DNA of 64,000 bases from Zygaena filipendulae. Its lineage: Eukaryota > Arthropoda > Insecta > Lepidoptera > Zygaenidae. The notes beneath the pieces were generated by a model, which did not search any database, was not told where the DNA came from, and saw only the letters and a list, made by a program, of their open reading frames with translations. Where the stretch lies: positions 7,278,001 through 7,342,000 of the forward strand of contig OU015664.1 of assembly GCA_907165275.2 (NCBI GenBank). Direction: 5' to 3'. Positions 12,501 to 27,500 of the stretch are shown here, piece after piece. The position numbers and the translations under genes are program-made. The stretch's first letter is position 1, and every line of letters begins with the position of its first letter.

Positions 12501-15500
12501 AACAGAAAAACGGACAATAAAATGATCCTATAAGGGTTCCTCTCTTCCTTTTGAGGTACAGAACTCTAAACATATTTGAATTAATTCGAATTGGTATTTT
12601 CAAAATTTCGATATTGTTTATTTATTTTAATATCTACAATATAATAATTTATTTAATTTGATCAAAATAGAGCCATTGAGTAACCCAATTATTTTAAGAA
12701 TATACTATGTAGTTTGATTTTAACAGGTACGGTTAAAGAACCTTTATAGAGTCAACTAAGCTTTTATATCCACCAATGGTTAAACATGTTAGAGAGATTT
12801 TTGAACTTTATTTAAAGTGTAACAGCAAATCGATAGTTATTTCAAAGATATCACTAGTCTATGTAAACCACAGACATAAAGTGTATACAGGTCTGTGATG
12901 TCAACAGACTAACATCCAGCTTCTCTCTGATGAGGGTACATTTTACTGCCCTTCTATTTACTACCATATAAAGCAGACATAAACTCGAAGACGGGTCACT
13001 GCAACGCACTAAAACGTTAATGTTGGCGTCTATGATAGGAAATGTTTCCGCTGCGTATGCATACGTACATACGTACAACATCGCATGTATCTCTGATACT
13101 TAAAAAAAAAATAAAAAAATTGCAACAGAGAATTGATTAGTACAGATCCTCAATAAGCAAAATTTTTACAAAAAGTATTAAACCAACCTCAAGAGTTCCG
13201 TTGTCTGTCTCCGAAACTCATTATTAGATCTATTAGAAATTTAAATGGGACCATTTCGGAATAAATCACTTTCGACCAAAAAAATCATTTTGCAAATCGA
13301 TTGTCTGAATTATGCCCCAAAGTACATAAAAAAAAACAAAAATATAAACATCCGAATTGATAACCTCCTTCTTTTTGAAGTCAGTTAAATAAGGTAAAAC
13401 TATGTAAGTAGTTGGTTTAGTTTCATGAACGCAACTCAATGTCAAGGCTATCATTATGTTGAACTATACAGGTTCCCTAAATCTATGCATACTAATATTA
13501 TAAAGAAAGTTTGTGAGTTTGTGACGTTCCCCCGTCGATCGATCGTCGATCTGGATTTACTGAACCGATTTTGATAGTTCTTTCACTTATAGGAAGCTAC
13601 GGTAGTCTTGAGTGACATAGGGTATTTTATAACTTGTAAAATTGTAATGGTAATGGATTGCTATTTGAAAATAACCAATATTATTATTATTATCATCCCA
13701 AAATTCCCACGGGAACTCCGAAATGTAAAACCGCGGGAGACAGCTAGTAAATTTATAAAGTAGTTTTTTTATAAAGTGTATTGATATAATAATGTCTATC
13801 TCATCTTATTAGCTCTAATCATGGACCAATTAATTAATTGGTCCATGGCTCTAATATAAAAGATCACCTTTGCCCGTCATTGCTTAAAAGTTAAAATTAG
13901 TGATGTGATGTAATGAACTTCTGCACTTCTGTTGAATAAATAACTGTAACAAGAATATTAAAAAGCAACTAAGTACGAAAGTGTTCTAAATGTAAATTTC
14001 GAGATTCCTTTGGGATCTTTACCGGTGACCTATGTTCTATCCATTCAGACTTTAGGTTGTAACAAACATAAAAATCACACACACAGAAACCTTGATATTT
14101 AATTTTATTGATTCAAGCTGGAAAACCTTCGGTTAGATAAGAAGAACCTACCCAGTTTGGGGAATCAAATTAGCTCACTCCCATTACAGTTGTAGGTGGA
14201 AGGCGACATGCAATGTTAATAGAATCACAGGTAACAAGATCAACTAGGTCGCAACTGTAAACCCACTCAGACTAGCAGATAAGCTATTTCGGGACTCTCA
14301 CCATCATAGAGTAGGTAGAGTACGGTAAACTAATCTACTGTTAATGTTAATTAATGCTTAAGTTTTATATTTAACGGAACAACAACTTTATAATTTTTAT
14401 TAAAATCAGCCTTTTGCGTACCTATGAGCTGTGCCCACATGTCTGTGGTAACAGTCTAGCTATATGTACAGTCAGCCGCAGAAATATGTATGTTACACTT
14501 GTGACAGTCATTAAAACTTATTACAATAGTAATAGATTTCAAATACTGACCAGAATCGATATACATAATATTATATTAGTGCTAGTGACTGTACAAGCTT
14601 GCTAGATTATTTTATTAATTAACGATGTTACCAGTTTTTTGAGCCTAATAAAGAAATAAATAATTATGGTTAATATATTTTCTCTGTAACTCCGAAAAAG
14701 CCTAAAGATTAAGTTAGTATCTACACTGTACAGTGACTTTTTTGTAAATCACTGCTCAAAAACAAAACAAAATTGAAGTGTCTAATTGTCGAGAGCTTTT
14801 TAAGCTACGAGATTTATTTGCATGCTGTTACAATATTATTATCCATTTTTACAATTTTGTCTATTTTGGGCTATCTTTAAAACCACTTAACTGATTCATA
14901 AAATTTGTTATTTAAGTTGGTAGTTACTTTAGGTTCGGAAATATGTCGTGGGAGTACTTTACATTCCAGAGATGTTTCAGTTGTTGTTAATGTATTATCA
15001 TACATAGTATATACTTAAATAGATAAATAATTACTATGATCACTTTTAAACTTACTTTAAATAGGCAAGTACTTTTATTTTTTTGCATAATGTAATTTGA
15101 CGTGTCAGTGTATGTATCTACCTCTAGTAGCTACAACATTAGGTACTTACTAAACTACTAAACCTTAAAAGTAGGTACTACGCGTACCTTCAAGCAATGG
15201 TTTTTTGAATTGATTAAATTTATCTTTATATAATATATTCAGCATCCCGATCCAAAAACATAGACTTTGTTATATCAAAATCAGTGAACAGAAAGAGAAG
15301 ATAAAAAATATATGTATATGTAAATGAAAAAGTTGAACGGGCGACAGCTAGTCGCAAATGAAAATTCATACGCGACGACTCGCGGCTAAAAACGAAATTT
15401 CCGATCCCCCCTCGGACGTTAATGAAAATTGGCAGTTCACTAGAGCGAGCAAAGCTTGCACACAATGCTGCATGTCAGAATGAGAATCGTATGAAGGTAC

Positions 15501-18500
15501 GTCCTTTGTATATCCATGCATTGCAGTTTCATACTTGGATTTCCTGTTAACGATAATGGACGTGATAAAGATATTGCGAGTGCCTATGTTTGAAAGATGG
15601 ATCTCTGTTACGCAAACGTCATTTAAATTAAGAAGATCTCAGGTACTTGAGACACTCTAATTAAAACAATAAACTGTTTTTTCATTTAATTACAGTGTTA
15701 ATAATTTAAGTAGTTAATGTATCTACTAAATATTATTTATACCTACATAGCTTAAGTATAACTGAAATGAAATATACCTACGATTCATTCAGGAGTGTCA
15801 TTTATAAAGAGAACTGTCACATGAATATAAGAGGTACTCTGCACATAGAGCTAAGAGCTAGTTAGTTTGGTTCGTATTGCAAAGTTTATAGACGGATTTT
15901 AGAGCGAAATATGGAACTTCGCATCTAACTTGTCATTAGACCATTACTGTGATTAGTTGTATGAGGTGTGGAGGGGCTCCGTGTGAGGTAGAGCATGGAC
16001 TATCGGATCATTTTTGTAATACCGGTATTGTAACGATATTCATTTTTAAAATATCGGAAAACCGGTATTTCGATATTTTTTCGATATTTGGATGTAAAAG
16101 AAAAAAAATCTGGTAAAAAAAGCCGATATGGACTTAAAACACTTAAAATAATTGAAAAAAACTGAAAAACCAAATATTGAGTACAAAATAAAACTGATCC
16201 AGCTACACAAATTTGATCTCCGTACTAACTGCTTCCTCAGTTGTTCATGTTTGTTCGTAAACCAAATATAGTCTGCTCTGTTGAGCGTACTCTGGCAGGT
16301 CCTTAAAAATTTAGGAAAGTAACTTTATTATCAGAGATTAGTACAAATATTTTTTTTTTATAAAAATTAAAACCAAATCAACGTTTTTATTTGCTATGTA
16401 CTAAACAATCGTCTCAGTAAAACATAATGTTGGTTTGGCCTATGGTAATCTCTTAAGACTTCGATGTGGACGGCAACTGCAACTGATGAGATTGAGCGGT
16501 CAATTGTTGGCAAATCGATCGTAACTAGTATTATCTTTTAAAGATGACCTTATGTTATTGCAAGTGTTGGCAGCGGCAGAAAAAGCTCTTTCCGACTCTA
16601 CACTGGTGGTCTAACTGGTATCGTCAATAAATATCTGTAGAGTATAGACCTTGTCTAAATGAATGCCTTGATCATCCCCGTTTTCATAAAGTGCCATTTC
16701 AATCCTAATTAGTTTAAGCTTATCGTTCTCATCATGACCACCAGCTTAATTTTTTTCACATTCCTAGGGCTAGGTTTCGAAATTTTCTCTTTCAAAGACT
16801 TTTTTATTAAATTTATTACTGTTCTTTCTCAAAACTACCTGATGATCTTCATCTTGATCATCTTGATCATCATGATCTTCATCATCACTGACATTAATGC
16901 TAGTGTTAGTGTTATCTAAGTCAACATTTTGAGCAGAAGAGACTTCAAAACGTCGATAGAGCGAACAAATAGCCTCCACCATTTCAAAGTTGGTTAATTT
17001 GTAAAAGTATTCCATGGCTACTTCAAACAAGTAGTTTTCTTCTTCTTCTTCTTCTTCAATTATGGCAATCTATCGCGATTTCTCGCAATTAATTCTGCCA
17101 ATGTACGCATTTTTAGCAATTAAAGTAATTATGGCGTATTGCCAATGACAGTATTAGTTTGTTCCCCAAGATAAAACACGATTCCCTCTCGAAAACCAGC
17201 TTCTTTCTTGGAAAACAAAATGGCTGCTGAACGGTGGAGAAAATATCGAATAAATAACGCGACAGGCATCCACTCGCTACGACCTCCACCGGTCAACAAT
17301 CGAAGTGGGTTTTTTTCTGGATTGTGTAAATATTGCAAAAGTGTGGTGACAGAAGTATTTGGGAAATACAACTAACAGATACCTACAATGAAACGTTGTT
17401 TGAATGAAATTTAATGGAATTTATTGTCTTAACTGACGTTTTGACTTTTGACAGTACAATATCGTAAAACCGGTATTACTGGAATTCGGTATCGGTATTT
17501 CAATATCGGATTTTTGCTCCGATATTCCGGTTTTTCGATATTATCGAAAACCGGTATCCATGCTCTAGTGTGAGGCGGTCGCGCCGGGCTCTTGACTTGT
17601 CCCCCCTCCCCATAAGGTTCATCCAGCCACTAACCACTAACGGTACAAGTACTCATTAATGTTTTACGACACAGCGGCGGCATCGTTTACTCGTAATTGG
17701 GAACTGAAAAAACAATGGCAGCAAAAAGTTTTCTCTGTTAATTTACTTACGACGCGCGACGTCGCTAAACCCGCTCACGGTTTAAAAGATAAGGAGATAA
17801 TTTGCGCGATTCACTTTTGCACTTTCGGCATGAATTTTAATGTTGTTCTACCCTTCAACGCGGGTTTATTCTTAGGTCCGATCAAAGGAGCCTTTCAGTT
17901 CAGACTGTTCAGAATTACGGCACGACGTTGTTTTGACCTAAATCTAATAATTTTAAGCGAGCAATTCTCGTTATACCTCAGAAACGGCTCTAACAATTTA
18001 GATCAAATTTAGTTTTTAGATAATATTTAGCTTTTTAAGTTCATCTACATACCTACCTATGCATAGTGTTAATGAATTAACCAAAAACCTGATACAACCT
18101 ATTTGAAAAATTAAACAATAATGTGACTAAAATATATCTAAATTATGTCGAAAAAATAAATAGTTTAAAAATTATTCAACATTAGTTTGGAGGTGACCTA
18201 TCTACGAAATTTCAAGCGCTACGCCCGCACCTACGTGTCAATGACCGATTCTTTTACTACGGGCGGCGTACGCGCCAAATATTGTGTTTTAAATTATTTA
18301 TACATGGCCTAAATGACAGAATATAAGCTATATTCAAACACGGTGCGATCGATTCGGAAGTCGATTCTGAGCAAACTACTTTCTAGTTTTCAGTTAATTC
18401 AATAACACGTTGTATATCAAACGCTATTTACAAAAAAAGAAAAAAATAAAAACCGCGATTTATACTACCACTTTTTTTATAACGCCATATAGTAATTTCG

Positions 18501-21500
18501 CAAATCTTTGATGTATGTGTTGATTTGATGATGATTGTTGCTATTGGATGTTGTTACTATCAAAGTTTAACTCGATAAGTGCCATCTTAGTTACTCCACA
18601 ACAGATGGCACTTCATGAAAATTTCTCCGCGGGAAGTTATCATATTGTTGTTGTTGTCAAGCGAAGTTCAAGTAGGTAGCTACCTATTCTTTTTTGTAAT
18701 CACCAAGTTCGACAAATAGAAATGCCAAAATTACAATTGCTCGGGTACTTGTATTGAGACAGTTTTAAAGCTAGCTTGCAGGTCACTAATTTTACAATGT
18801 GCCTATGTATGTGCAGAGTACGAATTTTTCAGGATTCGAAAAACGTGCAGTTTTCCAATTAAATATTTTTTTTTGCCAGTTGACTAAGACTGCGATCTAT
18901 CATCACGCCAAATTAAAACTTCTACCTTAGTTCTGAAAAACTTCTGACAGACAGACAGGCGCGTTGGCGTACGTAGGTATTAAAACACGATTGATTTTAT
19001 AAGAGTTCCATTGTTTTTAATGGTGCGCACCCTTGAAAAAATCTGACGGAACCGAACGTCACGAATTGCATGGCCATAAGGCTTTTTCGTTTTCTTTACA
19101 TTACCTGGTCTAGTTTGAGCAGTTCCTCGGGCGTATCGGGCAGCTGCCCCAGCATGAGTGGCGGGTTGATGTTGACCTCTTTGCCCAGCGAGCGGACGAC
19201 CTCCTCGCGATTGTACCGGTCGGCGAACACACACGAGGCTGGTATCAAGCCGTGAACCGTGTAGCTTATCGCCCTCACCAGTATTCTGAAAGGGATGTCT
19301 TGATAAACATTTGAATATAGCATGAAATTGTATCACAGCAGGGCCGTATATTCAGACATTGACATTACACAGGGTGTGAGGTTATACGACATACGTATCA
19401 GTATTTATATTCAATATTATGTTAATTTTCAACGTAATTCTATCGTGAATAAAGAGTATATACATCAAAACTTGAACGAGCAAGCTCCCGATGCCCTAAA
19501 GGATAAAACAGGATTATCCGGAATTGTAAGAGGTAGTAGTATAAAAATTAACAGTTCCAAAAACTACGAGAGTTCAAAATATGTTTCGGATTTAACCTTC
19601 CCTATTATCTATTCCAGTAAAAAACCACTGTGTACAGTCACCAGCACCAATATATTTTAACTCTATTACTATTGCAATAAGGTTCGATGACTGTGAAGTG
19701 TATACATATTTATGCAGCTGACCGTACCTAAATTCTTTAGAATCGACATGTCATACGAACTTTAAATTTTTATTTTATTTTGCAAACTCAAGCACGATTC
19801 GTTGCGCACAAAATGTCTTGGTGTTATTCTTTAGTATTAAATACTTATACGACTATCTATAAATTTTTATACTATTGCTTTCGAAATAACTGTTTTGCAT
19901 AGCCAACTTTATCATTTTCGGTAAAGATTTTTATGCATGTTTCTGCATCACCAAGAAAGAGAGAGATAGAGAGATTTATTATTCAATGCTTATAATTATT
20001 TAAGATAAGAACTGAATGTGATTTTATTTTTATTTTATTTTCGTTTATTTAGGACCACAACAGCTATAAGTACATAATATGTATATTAATTCTAGGTTTC
20101 AAGATTATAGTATTTGCCAATTATAGTAAAAAAAGGAATAGTAGGTACCTAATTATACGTATAAAATTCAAATTCAGAATACCTACTCATGACTTACTCA
20201 TGACCTACTAAGATATCAAAGCTTCAAAAATGTCTAGAATATAAAAATGAAGTTCGATATAAAACGACAACGAGCACGGCCAAGCGGATAGTTTTAAAAT
20301 GGTTTGAAATAATTTTAAGGGCACACAATACAGCTGACGTTGCATAAGATTGTTCGGTAGAGATTTATCACAGTTTCTGTATTATAACAACAATATGAAG
20401 TCGGTTTACCGATACATTTCCGTATCACATGTTTCGTGACGAGGGTGTGACGTTTCGGTAAAATAAAAACATAAATGACAAAACCATACAAAATGTGTTT
20501 TTACTTCATTTAGTTTTCCGATTTTCCGCTTGAAAAGTTTGAATATTATATTTATTCATCTATATATCAGTAGATCCAGAGATTACCCCCCACAACCTCA
20601 CAAAATCCACAAACTTTACCTCTCCATAATATAAGTATAGATTCATTGTAAGGCTAATTATCATGGTGTAAGTGTAGCGTGATCACTATTGTTTCACATT
20701 ATGTAGATAGGATCACATTTGGATTGGTACTATATAGTATAAAGATAGATATACTTAAGAAATTTGAATAAGCATTATTAGTTTAGTACCTAATTATTAG
20801 TACCCAACTTGTGTATCAACACCATGTTACTTTTTTGTTTTTGGTTAAATAAATAAATAAATAAATAAATTGTCAATCTGATGAATGTCAATCTGATGAA
20901 GCAAGCTTGAAATTTAGTATACCAACCACTCATTATACCTTTTGGTTGGTTCTGGGTTTTGTCGTCGGGCCAAATATTTATCGAAGGCTATAGGTGACTT
21001 AATGGTGTGTTTAGGATTTTGTTTCATGCAACATTTGGGTCACCTCAATGAGGCATTCGGTTCCGATAGATGTGATAATATGACTCGACGAGGAAGTTTC
21101 GTGAATACGTTACACATTTTATACTGTACTCGTATATCACTTTTGCAACAAAAAGTGCAAACCGACTCGTGTTTTTATCAAATCTCAACCAAAATTGTAT
21201 GGCACCTCCCTGAAGATTAACCCCCTTGAGATAAAAATATTAAATTTTAACTGACGGAGTTCGAAATACAAAACCACTTTGAATGCCTGATCGATTGCGC
21301 AGATATGGACGGACGGTTACAATAACAGATACATGGATATTAACTGATGGATACAGATCTACATTATTCATAGCCAACCGGTAAAAATGGATCAGGGACA
21401 TCTTTGTGACGTCGTACTTTTTTACGTAGGTTATTTCCGCTGGTTTTGGAGGTTCCAATTCAACCAGACGTCCAAATCTTCGACAGTTTAATATTCATCT

Positions 21501-24500
21501 TAGGTATTAAGAGGCCATTTAAATTGTACATTGTCATATGACAGACGCGGAGAAGTTAAGACCTAAAACATATATTATATCTATACATGACAAATCAGAC
21601 ACCTTTAGTAAAAGTTGCAAGAACTAGTCTGACCCGACATTTTGCATTATTCCCATCTTTACCGGGCTTCATTTATACGATCATGTTTTTTATATTCCTA
21701 TACAAAGAAAACAGCTGATCAGTAAAAGAATGGTGTGATGTCTAACTTTATCGTGATGTTTTTATTCGTAAAAAATAATAGTTACAACTCGTATGTGCTA
21801 AATCCACTGTAAAGCTCAAAGAGAGCCTTACCCGAAGCGTCTAATGAAATTGCACTGAATACCCTACTAGGTGACAAGTAAGGAGATAGCTAGGTACCCC
21901 TATTGTCTCATGTTATGCACGATGTACCGCGTCGATGTCAAAGACGTGTTGGTTTGATATGCAATACCTGAGGCAACTCATATACATAATACGCCTCACT
22001 GATATGAACGCCACAATTCAGAACTACAGTGTGTACCTATGTATAACAATAATTGCTAAGGAAGATGCAATATGAATGGCTGTGCCCCGCGGTTTCAACC
22101 GCGTGAAATTTAGGATTCCCGCAGGAACTCGAAAGTAGTCTAATTTACTTCTTATAACATCAGCTAATTAGCAGTGAAAGTCCCGACCGAATTGGTCCAA
22201 CCGTTTCGGAGATTCACCCGCGTGAGTTTATGAATTCCCTCAGGAACTCCAAACTTCTTCTTGTCTTGTGTTTGAATTTGAGGAAAAAAACTAAGTAAAA
22301 TATATTCCACAGCTAACCGTTAACGCAGCGTACGCAATGGAAAGTCTCAAAAGGAATATTTTTTTACCGTTTTTTTTTTTTATTGCTGCTCCGCTCCTAT
22401 TAATAATAGCGTGTTGATATATAGCCTTCCTCGATAAATGGGCTATCTAACACTGAAATAATTTTTCAAATCGGACCAGTAGTTCCTGAGATTAGCGCGT
22501 TAAAGCAAACAAACTCTTCAGCTTTTTAGATAGATAGGGATATTTCAATGAAAAAATAAATTCAACTTTAATTATAAGTACGACTAATTTTATTATTTTA
22601 CATACGCTACTATGTAGTACGGTTTATTACTGTCTACAAATAAATCGGATTATGTTTTATTATCGCAGCAGATATATGTTTCTGATATATTTTCAGCCGA
22701 TTTGTTTATGAAAGATAAATAGGTAGCCGGTGCATTTTTGTTTTCCCCTCGTATAAATTTTAATATTCGTAGAAAACACAATTACCTATCCCCATTTTAA
22801 CTCCACGGATGCCGCTCCTAAATTTTGTGTATGTAAGGTTTTTTTTAATTAAATTCTCGGGTTGCGTGGCGTTTCAGTTTACTTCTGAGGGAAAAATTAA
22901 AAGGCTGCCGATTCAATCCTGCTTTGGAATCTCTTTCGTAAGCAGAGCTTTATCTTTGTCAGTGACATCACAGAGCAAATAATAAAATTAACTAGAGAGC
23001 ACATGTAGGCGGGGCAGACGCGCCACCGTTGCAAAGGAAGTTAGAGCAAATGCTCTAACTTGCCCAAAACTCCTTTTGCTGCCATCCCAAGTATATTTAC
23101 CACAATATTTCCAAAACTGTGAATTTTGAAAACAGTGACTAAGTAAAAACATAATCATAAAACGTTTAGTACATTTCTTTACTTTAATTAATGTTTTAGT
23201 GCGTGACGAATAGTTTTGTGTGCAAAAACCACCCGGCGATACTGGTTTTCATTTGTTTTCATACTAAACTAAGTTGATGTCCCTTCTATCTGTTATTTTC
23301 TGTTTTGAAATTTTTGTTATAATAAACTTCTAGCTAGATCTCTAACGAAATCACGAAATTCCGAAAATTCGAAACCACGTTGACTGTCGATTTTCTTGGT
23401 CAACTAACTTTTTTCTGATTGTCCATTGTAGTATTTGGTACACTATTCTAATCAATTTGAATCGTAAATATATAATATTGCATTATTTATTCAAAATATT
23501 CACGTCATGAACAAATTGCCAGAAGTGATTTATGATGTAAGCCCGTAAATAAAGAATGCGAGCGCTCCCCTTTTTCTTTTTAAAAGAAAGTCGAGAATGT
23601 TTCCTTTTTTGTTTATTTTATTTACTTTACCGGATAAAATTTCAGATCGAAAATCAATACAAAATCCGTCTGATCCATAAATCTAGTTTTAGTAATAAGG
23701 TTTGAACTGAGATCAAGCGTATATGTCTGTAGATTAATTATGCTTGTTCAATTTTAATTGACTCTACTTACCTACCGCCCGCCATTAAACTGTTAATTTA
23801 AGTTTATCTTTGAATTGAGTTTTGATATGATATCGAACAGACTGTTGCTAGTAGTTTAAGCCATGGGGTTCCTTTTTCTTTCTTTCACGTTTCAGGAACT
23901 GTTCCATTATTTTTTATGTTTAGTGACATGCCAAGTTGCACTCTATGCAGTACTTTCCGAGTGATGCGTGTACAGGTAAACCCGTTACAGTTTTATCATA
24001 CGTATGTGTATATAGACTAGCAAACCCTTTCGCCGTTCCACCTACATTTTACCTTTCACAACTTTGATGTTGAATTACAAAAAAACCCCGAAATGCGTGT
24101 TCCTTGCGTCGCTTACCTTAAAACCACCGCTACTAGAGTATCCTCTCTTTTATATCTCCTTTAAAGTGGAATTAACTAAAAACCTTTCTTAGCTTCCATC
24201 TTTACCAATACTGCATTAGAATAGTTTTGAGTTTTTGTATATTTGTTGGTTTGTAATAAATAAACTCAAAAACTAAACAACAAAGAAGGATGGCCAGATC
24301 GGACTCGATACGAAACAATGGTGTCCATATATGATATATATATGAAAAAAATCCTAATTTTTTAAGATTTTAAAAAACACAAAAAATATCTCTATAAGTA
24401 GCCACAAAAAAAAGATATTAATTTATTTTTGTTTTTGTAACTTCTACGACATCATGTATGTGGTTTCAGAACGCACCTATTGACGATTCATTTCGCATAT

Positions 24501-27500
24501 GACATGACTTAGTATTCAAAGACTATAATTATTCACGTTTTTCTTAATAGTTTTACTAGATAATTATGTAGGCATCAAATCAACAACTGTGTGTGCTTTC
24601 TTGTCATAAAAAAAAATTATTTAGGTTCATAGTAAGTATAAGCATTTTGTTCAATTGCGTACATCGGAACGTCATTTGTCTTTGACAAGTTACTAAATCT
24701 GTGGTCATCGAACCGCGCCAGTGATTGTCATTAATCATTAATATTTGATTTGATTGGCAATTGACATGACACCCGGCAATCACGCATTTTAATCGCTTTA
24801 CTTGTTGTTGATAACTACCACTTGTGACTATATTATTTCTATGCTAACTACACTTTTAGGTCGGGTAAAATGTAGTTGTTGATTCTAACCTCAAATGTAT
24901 TGTGGATTTTACGATGTTATTTTAAAAAATTGTGGCTATTTAGATATGATTTTTAAACGGGATGGTATTTACAACATAAAAACAAATCAATCTAACTATA
25001 GTTTATTTTGGGACATGAAAAATAAAAGTCAAGTCCAGCTCCTATAGAAATTTTGCCATTGTTCTTTTAAAAATTCTTTCACTTTTAGGGAGGTACATTG
25101 TTCCTGAGTGACATAGGGTATTTTTTATTCCTGGGATTCTCGCGAAAACTCCGATATTAACGCCAGAGAAACCATGTGAAAATACAAGTGTTACAATTAT
25201 AAAAAGAAGGCTTGTGCTTAGAAACTTGAGATTTCTAAACGCTGCGGTTTCAGCTGTGCATTGGTTTATGTGTCTGTCAATACGAAGTTTTGTAAGTAAA
25301 GATAAATCAGTAATCACGACTATATCATTTCAAGTTTCACAGTGTTAACTGTAGAGTGCTAGTTGTAGGAATCTAAACCTATTCTAACAATAAGATCGAG
25401 AATAGAATCCCGTTTATGCCGTCAATTGAAATTATATCTTTATACATAGTAGGTACCTACCTACATACCGTATTAACAGAATTGTAAAGCTTTAACTTCA
25501 CAATAATTCTGTTAATAGGGTAGGTACTAAGTTATTAAGTCCCAAGTTGCGACTGGGTCCAAGAAAACTATTACGTATACCACTTTGTACCCACATATTA
25601 TATTCCGTGTGTGGTAGGAACCCTAAGCTGGAAGTCTTCTATGAATAAGTATAGTTACGTTTAGTTTCTCTGTGCTTTGACGTATTAAATTACGTACCAC
25701 GGGAAAGCCTAGATGTAGGTAGATCGAATATTTAGGAAGGTAATATTTGTACTCGACATACATATTATAAACTTACGAAGCCATTTATAAGAGAACATAG
25801 TGAAATTTAAATTTTGTTATCTTTGCTAAACAAAATAATTCAATAAAATTAGTAAATAGATATTTTTTGGTTTAGTGTTGCTCAGTAGGCAATAAAATAT
25901 TGATATAATATCTTTCCATTAAATGATTATATATTATTAAAATCTATCAACATACCTACATACTATCTGTACCAGAACTATCTGTCAGGAACAATGGACC
26001 TTCATTTCCTATTAACGACGTTTATGCACCCTGAGTCTTACTACAAAATCTTAGCATGTTGCTAACTATGTCGTGGGTCAACACTCAATAGAGATAATTT
26101 TTTGTATGTACATCAATAAGATTCTCAAGGGAGTTCCGAAATTTGCGCGTAATAATCACAGGCAACAGATTTTAAGTTCAACAATTTAATTTCCATGAAA
26201 CAAGTATATATGTACATACAAATATATGTACTGAGAGGCAGCGTTCCGCAGACTTACGGTATAGTAGCAAAGTTCATATTAATGCTGAGCACCTACTACC
26301 TATACTATTTCACCTGCTGTAGGTGATCACTATTTCCATCGAGAGTTCCTTTGAGCGTGCTCAGAAGTCAAAAAGCATCAAAATTGCCTCTCAAAACGTT
26401 ATCGCAGCATATCTGCCATTTTATTGTCTTAAAATTCATAGGTATATAAAAAAAATTTTGAGAGTTAATTTGGATGTTTTTTGACTTCTAGGCACGCCCA
26501 AAAGATGGTAATAGTTTATCCCCATTTCACCTACGGCAGGTGAAATAGTATACCTAGCATTAATGTGGAGTTTGCTATTATACCGTAAGTCTGCGGAACG
26601 CTGACTCTTAGACTACATGCGGTGTTACGGTGATACCGCAACGGGTTTGGGTCGAAATAATCGCGCCAAGTTCGCCGAGCTGAGTCGAGCCGAACACTAA
26701 TTGCGAGGATAGCAAACATTTGACAAGAGTCTGCCAACAGACCACAACAATTTGTTCAAACGTTGGGCTTGAGAGCCGCAAGTTTACCTTCGCCATTCCT
26801 AAACAGGTAATTTACCTTACATAATATATTCATTCGCAGTCTTACGCTAATTGTGTTTGCTGCTGGGTACAAATCTTTGTCAGGGTTCAAATTTAAAATA
26901 CAGTACCACAAATACCTAATAACGATACAAAATAACAAGTACCTATACAATTTTGGTTGTTAAAATTAATGTTCTTCTTTAACAATGACGTGTAATAAAA
27001 ATCTCATCTGCTTCTTCAATTATATCGAAACGCCACTGACAATGTTAGATTGATGCCCAAGTTAGAACATGGTTATCTTGAAAATAAGTTTCCTGCTCAG
27101 GGTTCAAAATAGATGCTGAAAGGTTACTGAAAGAACGAAGACTAACGTGACACGCCGCACGCGTGTTTTAGACGTAAGACACGGCTTTCACCCGTCAACA
27201 ACCTTGATAAAGAAACACAAAATAACATGTATACGAGTTGGTTGATAAAGAAAACATCCGAAACCAGATACTCCTTGAATCATGCCAAGTATTGTCTTAA
27301 CGATGAGTTGGCATTTGATTATTTATATATATATATTTCTATATTTTCATGTATTCTCAGTGTTGCTATAGGTACAATTTGACTCGATAACAACGAATCA
27401 TCAAATATATTTAATGATTCGTCGAGTTTTTTGCATAATTTTGGCTGTCTTCAATAAACACATGTTAGTTCAAAGAATATAACATTTCTACCCAGTATTG

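Larger units (their letters stand above)
11640..19104 (-). other. 7.5-kb intron of the RapGAP-BTB gene
   Basis: It lies between the third and second GAP-domain exons. It contains repeats at 12085-12575 and 13489-13749, a palindromic micro-insertion (13812-13855), a small MITE (14465-14595), the hAT relic (15989-17567), an unassigned open frame (17659-18012) and a MITE (18066-18408). The rest is AT-rich and featureless to me. Confidence 0.7.
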
